From Streptomyces beihaiensis (GTDB taxonomy: Bacteria; Actinomycetota; Actinomycetes; Streptomycetales; Streptomycetaceae): a stretch of 32,531 bases of DNA. Under the pieces are notes generated by a model. The model had not been told where the DNA came from, did not search any database, and saw only the letters and a list, made by a program, of their open reading frames with translations. Numbering within the stretch: the stretch's first letter is position 1; each line of letters starts with the position of its first letter. Location: positions 1-32,531 of the forward strand of contig NZ_JAPHNL010000308.1 in NCBI RefSeq assembly GCF_026274175.1, given 5' to 3'. Below, one piece after another: positions 1-7,162 of the stretch. A program made the translations under genes and the position numbers.

Positions 1-1
1 C

Positions 2-319
2 CCCGGCACCCATGAGGATGCCGGGGCCGCGGTGTCGGTGGCGTCGGTCGTCGGGGACGGCATGGCGGTCTCCTCGGGCACGGCGGAAGTGGGCACCCTG
101 TGGTGGGTATCCGCGCGCCGCGCCCGAGCCGCGCCCAACACGCCTGCCGGCCACACGATCCCGTCGTCGGACCACTCGTTCGCCCGATCGCGGGGCGGTG
201 ACCAGAGGCCCGACCACTCGATGAGGACTCGGTCACCCGATGACGACTCGGCCACTCGACGCCGACCCCGTCACTCGATGACGGCTCGCTCACCCGATGC
301 CGCCCCGGTCACCCAATGA
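2..319 (+). CDS. possible 3' fragment of an unknown gene running into repeats
   Basis: The frame opening at base 2 has no stop until the TGA at 317-319. Over its first ~210 bases almost every codon ends in G or C, as real genes in this window do. The other two plus frames are more Arg/Trp-rich and look less natural. I do not recognise the residues and see no catalytic motif. From about base 215 the frame enters the 19-bp array, so the last ~35 residues would be Arg/Asp/Ser/Thr/Pro-rich repeat-encoded sequence. The gene start lies outside the window. It could equally be a non-coding open frame, since a 19-bp repeat lacking stops keeps frames open. Confidence 0.3.
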   Translation, partial: PGTHEDAGAAVSVASVVGDGMAVSSGTAEVGTLWWVSARRARAAPNTPAGHTIPSSDHSFARSRGGDQRPDHSMRTRSPDDDSATRRRPRHSMTARSPDAAPVTQ

Positions 320-518
320 CGACTCGGTCACCCGATGCCGACACGGTCACCCGACGCCGACCCCGTCACTCGATGACGGCTCGCTCACCCGATGCCGACC
401 CGGTCACCCGACGCCGACCCGGCCACCCGACGCCGACCCGGCCACCCGACGCCGACCCGGCCACCCGACGCCGACCCGGCCACCCGACGCCGACTCGGTC
501 ACTCGATGACGAGTTCCA
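215..518. repeat. 19-bp minisatellite, about 16 units, abutting and including the ohr stop codon
   Basis: Units beginning cac(c/t)cga start at 215, 234, 253, 272, 291, 310, 329, 348, 367, 386, 405, 424, 443, 462, 481 and 500: an unbroken 19-bp register with no indel. The units from 405 to 499 are nearly identical (cacccgacgccgacccggc). Those nearer base 215 carry more substitutions. Read in the sense of ohr the unit is accgagtcggcgtcgggtg. The last unit (500-518) is the 3' coding end of ohr, whose TGA (501-499) spans a unit boundary. Since 19 is not a multiple of 3, each frame cycles through three peptides, which explains several spurious long frames here. There are no spacers, so it is not CRISPR. 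Confidence 0.93.
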
Positions 519-912
519 CGTCGATGTTGCCGCGGGTCGCGTTCGAGTACGGGCAGACCTGGTGCGCCTGCTCGACGAGCTTGCGGCCGGTCTCCGCGTC
601 GACCGTGTCCGGCAGCTCGACGCGGAGGACCACCGCGAGGCCGAACCCCTCGCCCTGCTTGCCGATGGAGACCTCGGCGGTGACGGCCGCGTCGGCGACG
701 TCCGCCTTGGCGGCCCGGCCGACCAGGCCGAGCGCGCTGCCGAAGCAGGCCGCGTAACCGGCGGCGAACAGCTGCTCGGGGTTCGAGCCCTGGCCGGTGC
801 CGCCCATCGCCGCGGGGATGCCGAGCTGGAGGTCGATCACGCCGTCGGAGGAGACGGCGCGGCCGTCACGGCCGTGGGTGGCGGTGGCGACGGCGGTGTA
901 GAGGGCGTCCAT
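499..912 (-). CDS. ohr: organic hydroperoxide resistance protein Ohr (OsmC/Ohr family)
   Basis: This 137-residue protein is a thiol peroxidase that reduces organic and lipid hydroperoxides in the cytoplasm. The Ohr family uses two Cys, and both are present: Cys56 in NPEQLFAAGYAACFGSA and Cys120 in HQVCPYSNATRGN. Arg18 and Glu47 sit where the active-site Arg and Glu are expected. Length is normal for Ohr. The frame extends 18 codons upstream, but the ATG at 912 starts the typical Ohr N-terminus (MDALYTAVATATHGRDG) and has a purine-rich GGGAGG upstream. It diverges from ohrR across a palindromic operator, the standard arrangement for peroxide-responsive control. The stop codon is part of the 19-bp array downstream. 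Confidence 0.95.
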   Translation of the reverse strand: MDALYTAVATATHGRDGRAVSSDGVIDLQLGIPAAMGGTGQGSNPEQLFAAGYAACFGSALGLVGRAAKADVADAAVTAEVSIGKQGEGFGLAVVLRVELPDTVDAETGRKLVEQAHQVCPYSNATRGNIDVELVIE

Positions 913-963
913 GAGGGGTCTGCCTCCCGGTTCGGGGTTGTGGTGACGACCAAAAGTAGAGCA

Positions 964-985
964 CACAATTCAGTTGTGCACAACT
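964..985. promoter_or_regulatory. overlapping OhrR-type operators in the ohr-ohrR divergent promoter
   Basis: Two palindromes overlap here. Bases 964-978 (cacaattcagttgtg) form a 15-bp inverted repeat with one mismatch. It closely resembles the published OhrR operator pattern of Bacillus subtilis (TACAATT-AATTGTA type, from memory). Bases 972-985 (agttgtgcacaact) form a perfect 14-bp palindrome. The pair lies between the two start codons (912 and 1012). It would cover the region just upstream of the likely -10 of ohrR (taccct, 1000-1005), so reduced OhrR could repress both genes. The specific regulator is inferred from position and motif. Confidence 0.72.
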
Positions 986-1011
986 CAATCGCGGATGGCT
1001 ACCCTGGAGTC

Positions 1012-1464
1012 ATGAGCGACACCTACCTGCGTCTGGACCGCCAGATCTGCTTCTCCCTCAACGCGGCGTCGCGCGCCTTCGGCAGCGTCTACCGGGTGCT
1101 GCTCAAGGACCTGGGCCTGACCTACCCGCAGTACCTGGTCATGCTCGTGCTGTGGGAGGACGGCGAGCTGCCGGTCAAACGGCTCGGCGAGCGGCTCCGG
1201 CTCGACTCGGGCACGCTCTCGCCGCTGCTCAAGCGCCTGGAGGCGAACGGCCTGGTGCGGCGCGAGCGCAGCGCGCGCGACGAGCGCTCGGTGAACGTCG
1301 CGCTCACCGAGGAGGGCGCCGCCCTCAAGGAACGCGCGGCCGAGGTGCCGCGCCGGATCGCCGCGGCGACGGGGTTCGACCTGGCGGAGATCGACGACCT
1401 GCGGGCACGCCTGAACCAGCTGACCGAGGCACTGGACGCGGCCGCGCTCCTCCAGGACGCGTGA
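1012..1464 (+). CDS. ohrR: OhrR, MarR-family organic peroxide sensor repressor
   Basis: A 150-residue MarR-family winged-helix repressor. The N-terminal segment [16 protein letters not shown] carries Cys13 at the position of the peroxide-sensing Cys of OhrR (Cys15 in B. subtilis). It is the only Cys in the protein, so this is a one-Cys OhrR that would need an external thiol for mixed disulfide formation. The recognition-helix region ([23 protein letters not shown]) and wing ([17 protein letters not shown]) are typical. The ATG at 1012 is chosen because family homology begins there. The frame is open far upstream only because it crosses the repeat array and the antisense of ohr. The GGAG lies just 2 nt before the ATG, so initiation may rely on a short leader. 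Confidence 0.93.
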   Translation: MSDTYLRLDRQICFSLNAASRAFGSVYRVLLKDLGLTYPQYLVMLVLWEDGELPVKRLGERLRLDSGTLSPLLKRLEANGLVRRERSARDERSVNVALTEEGAALKERAAEVPRRIAAATGFDLAEIDDLRARLNQLTEALDAAALLQDA

Positions 1465-1576
1465 GCGCGGGACGAGACGCGGGCCCGGCGGGGTGTGACA
1501 CACTCCGGGGTGGCAGGCTCAGGGGTGTCCGGGTTCCGTTCCGCCCTCACGGGTAAGAACACGTAAAACTCACGTC

Positions 1577-1605
1577 TTACCGGGCAATTATCTGAAACCT
1601 CTAAG
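1577..1605 (+). promoter_or_regulatory. candidate sigma-70-like promoter for a leaderless GT2 transcript
   Basis: TTACCG (1577-1582) and TCTAAG (1600-1605) are separated by 17 bp. They end 8 nt before the GTG at 1614, which has no recognisable ribosome binding site, so the transcript may begin at or very near the start codon. An inverted repeat overlaps the -35: ggtaaga (1552-1558) and tcttacc (1575-1581). It is a possible operator or the terminator of ohrR. Prediction only. Confidence 0.35.
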
Positions 1606-1613
1606 CTGCCCGT

Positions 1614-3239
1614 GTGGATCGGATCGAGCCTCGCCAGGACGCCGCCCCTGTCACCGTCGTCGTGATCGGGTACGACGATGCCGCGCACGTCGCCGACGCG
1701 GTGCGCTCCGCGCTGGCTCAGGGTCCGGCCGTCGGCGAGGTCATCGCCGTCGACGACTGCTCCACCGACGGCAGCGGCGCCCTGCTCGACGCACTCGCCG
1801 CGCGCGACCCACGCCTGACAGTGGTGCGCCGCACGACCAACAGCGGCGGCTGCGGCACTCCCCGCAACGACGGCATCGCGCGCGTGTCCTCCCCCTACCT
1901 CATGTTCCTCGACAGCGACGACGTGCTGCCGCTCGGCGCGGTGGACGCGCTGCTCGGGGCCGCCGTGCAGCACCGTGCCGATGTCGCCTCCGGCCTGTGC
2001 GTGCGGCGCGAGCTGCCGTCGGGGCGCGAGGTCGAGTGGCAGCCCGAGCTGTACGCGAAGGCGTCCGTCGTCGCCCGTCCGGCCAGACGCCCGCGCCTGG
2101 TCCGCGACACGCTGTGCGTCAACAAGCTGTACCGCACGGACTTCCTGCGCGAGCACGGCGTGCGCTTCCCCGACGGGCGGTTCGTCTACGAGGACTTCGT
2201 CTTCACCGCGCGCGTGCTCGCCGCCGGGCCACGGCTCGCCCTGGTCCCCGACCGGGTCTACGTGTGGCACGTGCGGCGCGCCGCCGACCGGCTCTCGCTC
2301 TCCCTCGACCGGGCCGCCATCGACAACTGGCAGGCCCGCCTCGACGCCCACCGCCAGGCCGTGGACACCTTCCTCGACGCCTCCCAGAAGCGGCTCGCGC
2401 GCGCGGCCCGTGCCCACTTCCTGGACCACAGCCTGCGGATGTACGCGCGCGAACTCGGGCTGCGCGACGCGGAGTACCGGGCCCAGTGGTGGAAGCGCAC
2501 GCGCGCTTACCTGGCCACGTTCGACACCGCCGACTTCGAGGCGGCGCCCGCGCCGGGGCGCGTCGCCGGGCGACTGGTCCTCGCCGCCGACGAGCCGCGC
2601 GACCTGCCGCGCCTCAAGGAGTTCGCCGCGCGCCCCGCCCGCCTGCTGCCCCCGTACGCGCGCGCGCCCGACGGCACGCCCGTCTGGGCGGCCGACCTTC
2701 CGCGGGTCGACCTCGAACACCTGCGGTACCGGCCGATGCGGCTGCTTCCGGTCTGCGTCGACGCGGTGCTGCGCCCGCGCGCGCACGGCACCCGGCTCGG
2801 CCTGCGCCTGCACGAGCTGTACGGGCGGGTCGCCGACGCGGGACCGCGCGCGGTCGACGTCGAGCTGGTCGACCGCCACAGCGGCGAGGTCGTGCAGCGC
2901 CGCACGGCCCGCTGGACGGCGCTCGACGAGCGGGGCCGCGACGAGCGGGACCTGTGGTCGGCATCGGTCGCGCTCGACCTGGCCGGGCTCGGACGGGCGG
3001 GCACCTGGGACATCCGGCTGCGCCTGCGGTTCGCCGACGGCAGCCACCGCGACACCACGCCGCACGCCGTCGCCCACCCGGGCGTGCTGCGCCGCAGCGC
3101 AGTGCCGAGCCTGCGCGCCGGAGTACTGCTCGTCCAGCCGTACGCCACGCACTCCGGCGCCCTCGCCGTGCGCACGGCGTCGGGGCTGCGGGGCGCCGCG
3201 TCGGTGGTGCGGCGCAAGGTGTCGCGTTTGCTTCACTGA
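1614..3239 (+). CDS. GT2 family glycosyltransferase of a surface-polymer cluster
   Basis: A 541-residue protein with an N-terminal GT-A fold of family 2. The nucleotide-binding strand [17 protein letters not shown] (residues ~14-30) is followed by [13 protein letters not shown], the acceptor-side motif [12 protein letters not shown] and the metal-binding DSDD (residues 100-103). The ~300-residue C-terminal part is beta-rich and resembles the accessory domains of teichoic-acid or capsule glycosyltransferases. No membrane segment is seen, so the enzyme is probably a peripheral cytoplasmic one that adds sugars to a lipid-linked polymer. It is a paralogue of the gene at 9448. The GTG at 1614 is the only start that fits the fold. 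The donor sugar cannot be told from sequence. Confidence 0.85.
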   Translation: MDRIEPRQDAAPVTVVVIGYDDAAHVADAVRSALAQGPAVGEVIAVDDCSTDGSGALLDALAARDPRLTVVRRTTNSGGCGTPRNDGIARVSSPYLMFLDSDDVLPLGAVDALLGAAVQHRADVASGLCVRRELPSGREVEWQPELYAKASVVARPARRPRLVRDTLCVNKLYRTDFLREHGVRFPDGRFVYEDFVFTARVLAAGPRLALVPDRVYVWHVRRAADRLSLSLDRAAIDNWQARLDAHRQAVDTFLDASQKRLARAARAHFLDHSLRMYARELGLRDAEYRAQWWKRTRAYLATFDTADFEAAPAPGRVAGRLVLAADEPRDLPRLKEFAARPARLLPPYARAPDGTPVWAADLPRVDLEHLRYRPMRLLPVCVDAVLRPRAHGTRLGLRLHELYGRVADAGPRAVDVELVDRHSGEVVQRRTARWTALDERGRDERDLWSASVALDLAGLGRAGTWDIRLRLRFADGSHRDTTPHAVAHPGVLRRSAVPSLRAGVLLVQPYATHSGALAVRTASGLRGAASVVRRKVSRLLH

Positions 3240-3343
3240 GGTGCGGTGGAACCTCGGGCGCCGTTTGCCGTCTTTTCTTCGGGACCATCCACCGTCTCGT
3301 CCGCGAGACCGTCCACCGTCTTCCAGGAGGGGACTTCAACGAC

Positions 3344-4315
3344 ATGACCTGGCTGATCACCGGCGGGGCCGGCTACATCGGCGCGCACGTGGTGCGCGCG
3401 CTGCGCGAGGCGGGCGAGCGGGCCGTCGTCTACGACGACCTGTCCACGGGCGTGGCCGACCGGGTGCCCTCCGACGTGGAACTCGTGGTCGGCTCCACGC
3501 TCGACCGGGCCCGGCTCGACCGGACGCTGGAGCGGCACGACGTCAGCGGCGTCATCCACCTCGCCGCGAAGAAGCAGGTCGGCGAGTCGGTCGAGCAGCC
3601 GCTGCGCTACTACCGGGAGAACGTCGAGGGCCTGCGGGTGCTGCTCGCGGCGGTGACGGCGGCCGGGGTGCGGCCGTTCGTGTTCTCGTCGTCGGCGGCG
3701 GTGTACGGGATGCCGGACGCCGGGCTGGACGGGGGCCTGGTCACCGAGGAGACGCCGTGCGTGCCGATGAGCCCGTACGGCGAGACGAAGCTCGCGGGTG
3801 AGTGGCTCGTGCGGGCGGCGGGCCGCGCCGCGGGACTGGCGACGGCGTCGCTGCGCTACTTCAACGTGGCGGGCGCGGCCTCCCCCGACCTCGCCGACAC
3901 CGGCGTGTTCAACCTGGTCCCGATGGTCTTCGAGCGCCTCACGGCCGGCGAGGCGCCCCGCGTCTTCGGCGACGACTACCCCACCCCGGACGGCACGTGC
4001 GTGCGTGACTACATCCACGTCGCCGACCTGGCGGAGGCCCATGTGGCGGCCGCCCACCGCCTGGCCTCGGCGGCGCCCGGCACGGACCTGACGCTCAACA
4101 TCGGGCGCGGTGTGGGCGTGTCGGTCCGCGAGATGATCGACGTCATCGGCGAGGAGACCGGCCTCACCACGCCCCCCGTGGTCGACCCGCGCCGCCCCGG
4201 CGACCCCGCACGCGTGGTCGCCTCGGCCGACCGGATCGCGACGGAACTGGGGTGGACGGCCAAGCGGGACGTACGGGAGATGGTGGCGTCGGCGTGGGCG
4301 GGCTGGCCCGGCTGA
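3344..4315 (+). CDS. galE: UDP-glucose 4-epimerase (GalE), extended SDR family
   Basis: A 323-residue NAD-dependent sugar-nucleotide epimerase. It interconverts UDP-glucose and UDP-galactose, or the N-acetyl forms, in the cytoplasm. The Rossmann motif GGAGYIG is at residues 7-13, the catalytic Ser lies in VFSSSAAVYG, and the catalytic pair is Tyr145 and Lys149 in PYGETKLAGE. The C-terminal substrate domain includes LRYFNVAGA and VRDYIHVADLAEAH, both typical of GalE. The ATG at 3344 is preceded by AGGAGG at 3325-3330; longer frames upstream are out-of-frame readings of the GT2 gene. The ~104-bp leader contains a 15-bp direct repeat (3283-3297 and 3307-3321, one mismatch). It probably supplies a galactose-type donor to the flanking glycosyltransferases. 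A different C4 epimer specificity is possible. Confidence 0.92.
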   Translation: MTWLITGGAGYIGAHVVRALREAGERAVVYDDLSTGVADRVPSDVELVVGSTLDRARLDRTLERHDVSGVIHLAAKKQVGESVEQPLRYYRENVEGLRVLLAAVTAAGVRPFVFSSSAAVYGMPDAGLDGGLVTEETPCVPMSPYGETKLAGEWLVRAAGRAAGLATASLRYFNVAGAASPDLADTGVFNLVPMVFERLTAGEAPRVFGDDYPTPDGTCVRDYIHVADLAEAHVAAAHRLASAAPGTDLTLNIGRGVGVSVREMIDVIGEETGLTTPPVVDPRRPGDPARVVASADRIATELGWTAKRDVREMVASAWAGWPG

Positions 4316-4411
4316 CGCGAAGTCAGGGGGCAGACGCGCCGTGTCGCCGGATCCGCCGACCGGGCCGGCCGGCATGCGGCTTCGGCACCGGGTGCGCGTG
4401 CGCCCGACGCC

Positions 4412-4430
4412 CGGCCGTGCCGGACGGCCG
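4412..4430. terminator. candidate hairpin between convergent galE and tetR
   Basis: The 7-bp arms cggccgt (4412-4418) and acggccg (4424-4430) with a 5-nt loop lie 9 bases from the TetR stop and ~97 bases after galE. There is no U-tract, as is common in high-GC actinobacteria. The position suits a bidirectional terminator. Confidence 0.35.
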
Positions 4431-4438
4431 ACGCCCGG

Positions 4439-5074
4439 TCACAGCGCCCTGAGGCCCGCCGCCGTCGCCGCCGCCAGCCGTTGCAGGTGGCCCTTGGGGA
4501 GTTTCGGGGAGCGTACGACCACCGCCCGCCAGTACAGCGGGCCCGAGATCAGGTCGAGCGCCAGGTCCTCGTCCAGGCCGGAGCGGAGCTCGCCGCGCGC
4601 GGCCGCCGCCCGTACGATCCCGCTCGCCACCCCGTGCTGCCCCTCGCGCAGCGCCTTCTGCATGGCCTCCGCGATCTCGGGGTTGCGGGCGGCCTCGGCC
4701 TGGAGGTCGGGGATGATCTGGCCCGCCACGGGGTGGCGCAGCGCCCGTGACGTGACCTGGTAGAGGAGGAGCAGGTCGCCCTCCAGGGAGCCGGTGTCCG
4801 GCGCGGGCAGGCCCTGGACCGCCATGGCCGAGACCAGGTCGAGGACCAGGTGGAGTTTGGAGCGCCAGCGGCGGTAGACCGCCGTCTTGCCCACTCCCGC
4901 GCGGCGTGCGATGCCCTCGATGGACATGCGCGCGTACCCGACGGCGGCCAGTTCCTCGAAGACGGCCTCGCGGATGGCTTCCGTCACGTCTTCCCGCAGG
5001 ACGGCCGCCCCTGCCGGGGCCCGGCGACGCGGCGTCGGCTTGGCGGAGTCGGCGTTGGTCGCGTTGGTCGTCAT
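4439..5074 (-). CDS. TetR/AcrR family transcriptional regulator
   Basis: A 211-residue one-component repressor. The N-terminal HTH occupies residues ~30-75, with the signature VGYARMSIEGIARRAGVGKTAVYRRWRSK. The C-terminal ~130 residues form a helical ligand-binding domain of the type seen in TetR_C-containing actinobacterial regulators. The ligand is unknown. The frame extends upstream to 5275, but the ATG at 5074 gives the usual short N-terminus, and the extension would run through the promoter into the ABC permease gene. It lies opposite the polymer cluster, between galE and the exporter genes. It could control the divergent exporter operon through the repeats at 5092-5169, but this is inference. 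Confidence 0.9.
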   Translation of the reverse strand: MTTNATNADSAKPTPRRRAPAGAAVLREDVTEAIREAVFEELAAVGYARMSIEGIARRAGVGKTAVYRRWRSKLHLVLDLVSAMAVQGLPAPDTGSLEGDLLLLYQVTSRALRHPVAGQIIPDLQAEAARNPEIAEAMQKALREGQHGVASGIVRAAAARGELRSGLDEDLALDLISGPLYWRAVVVRSPKLPKGHLQRLAAATAAGLRAL

Positions 5075-5091
5075 ACGGCAAAGCATAGTTC

Positions 5092-5169
5092 CGTAACGAC
5101 GAAACGGTTGCGTTCCGACGTCGTTGCGTTCTACTCTCGCGTCACGACGATACGGGATCGTTCCGACGT
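5092..5169. promoter_or_regulatory. repeat-rich divergent promoter/operator between tetR and the ABC exporter
   Basis: The intergenic stretch holds an inverted repeat, cgtaacgacg (5092-5101) and cgtcgttgcg (5119-5128, 9 of 10 matching), 18-54 nt upstream of the tetR ATG. It also holds an 11-bp direct repeat cgttccgacgt at 5111-5121 and 5159-5169. Such symmetry is expected of TetR operators. Binding by the neighbouring TetR is inferred. Confidence 0.45.
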
Positions 5170-5235
5170 AAACGCCTGGCAAACGCACGGTGAACCGGTC
5201 GCCGCGATCCCCGCACCTGCCCCCGAGCGAAAGCA

Positions 5236-6180
5236 GTGGACGTGAGTCAGGTTCTGGAGCCGCCCTCCACTCCACCGACCGCCCCCGCCCCGGGCCCCCG
5301 CCCGTACACGGAGGAGGACCCGGCCACCCTCGCCGCCCGCTACGGACTCACCGTCAGCGGCGCCCGCCCCTCGCTGCCCGCGTACGTACGGCAGCTGTGG
5401 CAGCGGCGGCACTTCATCACCGCCTTCGCCACGGCCAAGCTCACCGCGCAGTACAGCCAGGCGAAGCTCGGCCAGGTCTGGCAGGTGCTCACGCCGCTGC
5501 TGAACGCGGCCGTGTACTACTTCATCTTCGGCCAGCTCCTGGGCACCAGCAAAGGCGTGCCGGACTACATCCCCTTCCTCGTCACGGGCGTGTTCGTGTG
5601 GACGTTCACCCAGTCGTCGGTGATGGCGGGGACCCGGGCGATCTCCGGCAGCCTCGGGCTCGTGCGGGCCCTGCACTTCCCGCGCGCCGCGCTGCCCGTC
5701 TCGTACTGCCTCCAGCAACTCCAGCAGCTGCTGTTCTCGATGTGCGCGCTCGTCGTGATCCTGCTGGCGTTCGGCATCCCGCCGGCCCTGTCCTGGCTGC
5801 TCATCGTCCCGGCCCTCGTGCTGCAGTTCACCTTCAACACCGGCCTCGCCATGATCATGGCGCGGATCGGCGCGCACACCCCGGACATCTCGCAGCTGAT
5901 GCCGTTCCTGCTGCGGACGTGGATGTACATGTCGGGCGTGATGTGGAGCCTGAGCAAGCTCATGAAGGGGCAGGACCACCACGGGATCGCCTACCAGCTG
6001 CTCCAGGCCAACCCCGCCGCCATCTACATCGACCTGATGCGCTTCGCGCTCATGGACAGCTTCCACGCGAGCCAGCTGCCGCCGCACGTGTGGGCGCTGG
6101 CCGCGGGCTGGGCGCTGCTCGCCGGCGCCGGCGGGTTCATCTACTTCTGGAAGGCAGAGGAGACGTACGGCCGTGGCTGA
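5236..6180 (+). CDS. ABC-2 type polysaccharide/teichoic acid exporter permease (TagG/Wzm-like)
   Basis: A 314-residue inner-membrane permease. A Pro-rich cytoplasmic N-terminus of ~60 residues is followed by the amphipathic segment typical of polysaccharide exporters (FATAKLTAQYSQAKLGQVWQ). About six hydrophobic spans follow, including VYYFIFGQLLG, YIPFLVTGVFVWTF, LVVILLAFG and WALAAGWALLAGAGGFIYF. It would form a channel dimer that flips the lipid-linked polymer outward, powered by the ATPase encoded next. The stop overlaps the ATPase start (GTG at 6173) by 8 bases, implying translational coupling. The GTG at 5236 is used; a GTG two codons later is possible. The ribosome binding site is weak. 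Confidence 0.9.
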   Translation: MDVSQVLEPPSTPPTAPAPGPRPYTEEDPATLAARYGLTVSGARPSLPAYVRQLWQRRHFITAFATAKLTAQYSQAKLGQVWQVLTPLLNAAVYYFIFGQLLGTSKGVPDYIPFLVTGVFVWTFTQSSVMAGTRAISGSLGLVRALHFPRAALPVSYCLQQLQQLLFSMCALVVILLAFGIPPALSWLLIVPALVLQFTFNTGLAMIMARIGAHTPDISQLMPFLLRTWMYMSGVMWSLSKLMKGQDHHGIAYQLLQANPAAIYIDLMRFALMDSFHASQLPPHVWALAAGWALLAGAGGFIYFWKAEETYGRG

Positions 6181-7003
6181 CCACACCTCGAACGACCTGG
6201 TTCCGACCGTCATCGCCGACAGTGTCGACATCGTCTACCGCGTCAACGGCACCGGCTCGGGCCGCGGCACCGCGACCGCCGCGCTCAGCCGCATCGTCGG
6301 CGGCAAGAAGAAGGCCGAGAAGCGGGCGGGCGTGCGCAAGGTGCACGCCGTCAAGAACGTGTCGTTCACCGCGTACCGCGGCGAGGCCATCGGGCTCATC
6401 GGCACCAACGGATCGGGCAAGTCGACCCTGCTGAAGGCGGTGGCCGGGCTCCTTCCCGTGGAGAACGGGCGGATCTACACCGACGGGCAGCCGTCCCTGC
6501 TCGGCGTGAACGCGGCCCTCATGAACGACCTCACCGGCGAGCGCAACGTCCGGCTCGGCGGCCTGGCCATGGGAATGAGCCCCGAACAGATCCGCGACCG
6601 CTACGACGAGATCGTCGATTTCTCCGGCATCAACGAGAAGGGCGACTTCATCACGCTGCCCATGCGCACGTACTCGTCGGGCATGTCGGCGCGGCTGCGG
6701 TTCTCCATCGCCGCCGCCAAGGACCACGACGTACTCCTCATCGACGAGGCGCTCGCCACCGGTGACCGCTCCTTCCAGAAGCGGTCCGAGGAACGCATCC
6801 GCGAGCTGCGCAAGCACGCCGGCACCGTCTTCCTCGTCAGCCACAGCAACAAGTCCATCCGCGACACCTGCGACCGGGTGCTGTGGCTGGAGCGCGGCGA
6901 ACTGCGCATGGACGGGCCCACGGAGGAGGTCCTCAAGCAGTACGAGGCGTTCACCGGCGGCTCCGGAGCCGGGGCCAAGGCCCCGGCCAAGCGGGCGGCA
7001 TAG
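6173..7003 (+). CDS. ABC exporter ATP-binding protein (TagH/Wzt-like)
   Basis: A 276-residue nucleotide-binding subunit paired with the permease upstream. Walker A GTNGSGKST is at residues 77-85, the signature YSSGMSARLRF at ~167-177, Walker B VLLIDEALATGD at ~187-198, and the switch His at 224 in LVSHSNKS. The insert before Walker A (residues ~25-58, Lys/Gly/Arg-rich) is common in polysaccharide ATPases. There is no long C-terminal carbohydrate-binding domain of the Wzt O9a type, so it belongs to the short TagH/KpsT-like class. The GTG start overlaps the permease stop. The tail is Ala/Gly/Lys-rich and variable. Confidence 0.93.
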   Translation: MADHTSNDLVPTVIADSVDIVYRVNGTGSGRGTATAALSRIVGGKKKAEKRAGVRKVHAVKNVSFTAYRGEAIGLIGTNGSGKSTLLKAVAGLLPVENGRIYTDGQPSLLGVNAALMNDLTGERNVRLGGLAMGMSPEQIRDRYDEIVDFSGINEKGDFITLPMRTYSSGMSARLRFSIAAAKDHDVLLIDEALATGDRSFQKRSEERIRELRKHAGTVFLVSHSNKSIRDTCDRVLWLERGELRMDGPTEEVLKQYEAFTGGSGAGAKAPAKRAA

Positions 7004-7049
7004 GACGAGACCGAGCAACCCGGAGGAGCGAAATCGCCTCTTCCGTTCC

Positions 7050-7089
7050 GAGTGTGCCCTGCCTCCCCCGTCCCTCACAGGGCACACTC
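7050..7089 (+). terminator. strong stem-loop after the ABC ATPase gene
   Basis: A perfect 11-bp stem, gagtgtgccct (7050-7060) with agggcacactc (7079-7089), has an 18-nt loop. The T-rich stretch acgtttaccgttttg follows. It lies 47 bases after the ATPase stop and 74 bases before the next gene, so it should separate the exporter operon from the TagF-like operon, or attenuate read-through. Confidence 0.7.
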
Positions 7090-7162
7090 ACGTTTACCGT
7101 TTTGTCGCACCGGTGACAGGATGGTGCTTCTGAGTAGCCAGCACACAGGACAGGGAGACCAC

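Noticed and set aside
215-518. The array considered as a CRISPR locus.
   Set aside because: Units are 19 bp head to tail with no spacers, and no cas genes are present.
316-1011. A long plus-strand frame joining the 19-bp array, the antisense of ohr and ohrR into one 382-residue protein.
   Set aside because: OhrR homology starts at 1012. The upstream part is repeat translation plus the complement of a well-supported gene.
1122-3236. A 704-residue minus-strand open frame.
   Set aside because: It lies opposite the well-supported ohrR and GT2 genes; such shadow frames are common at this GC content.
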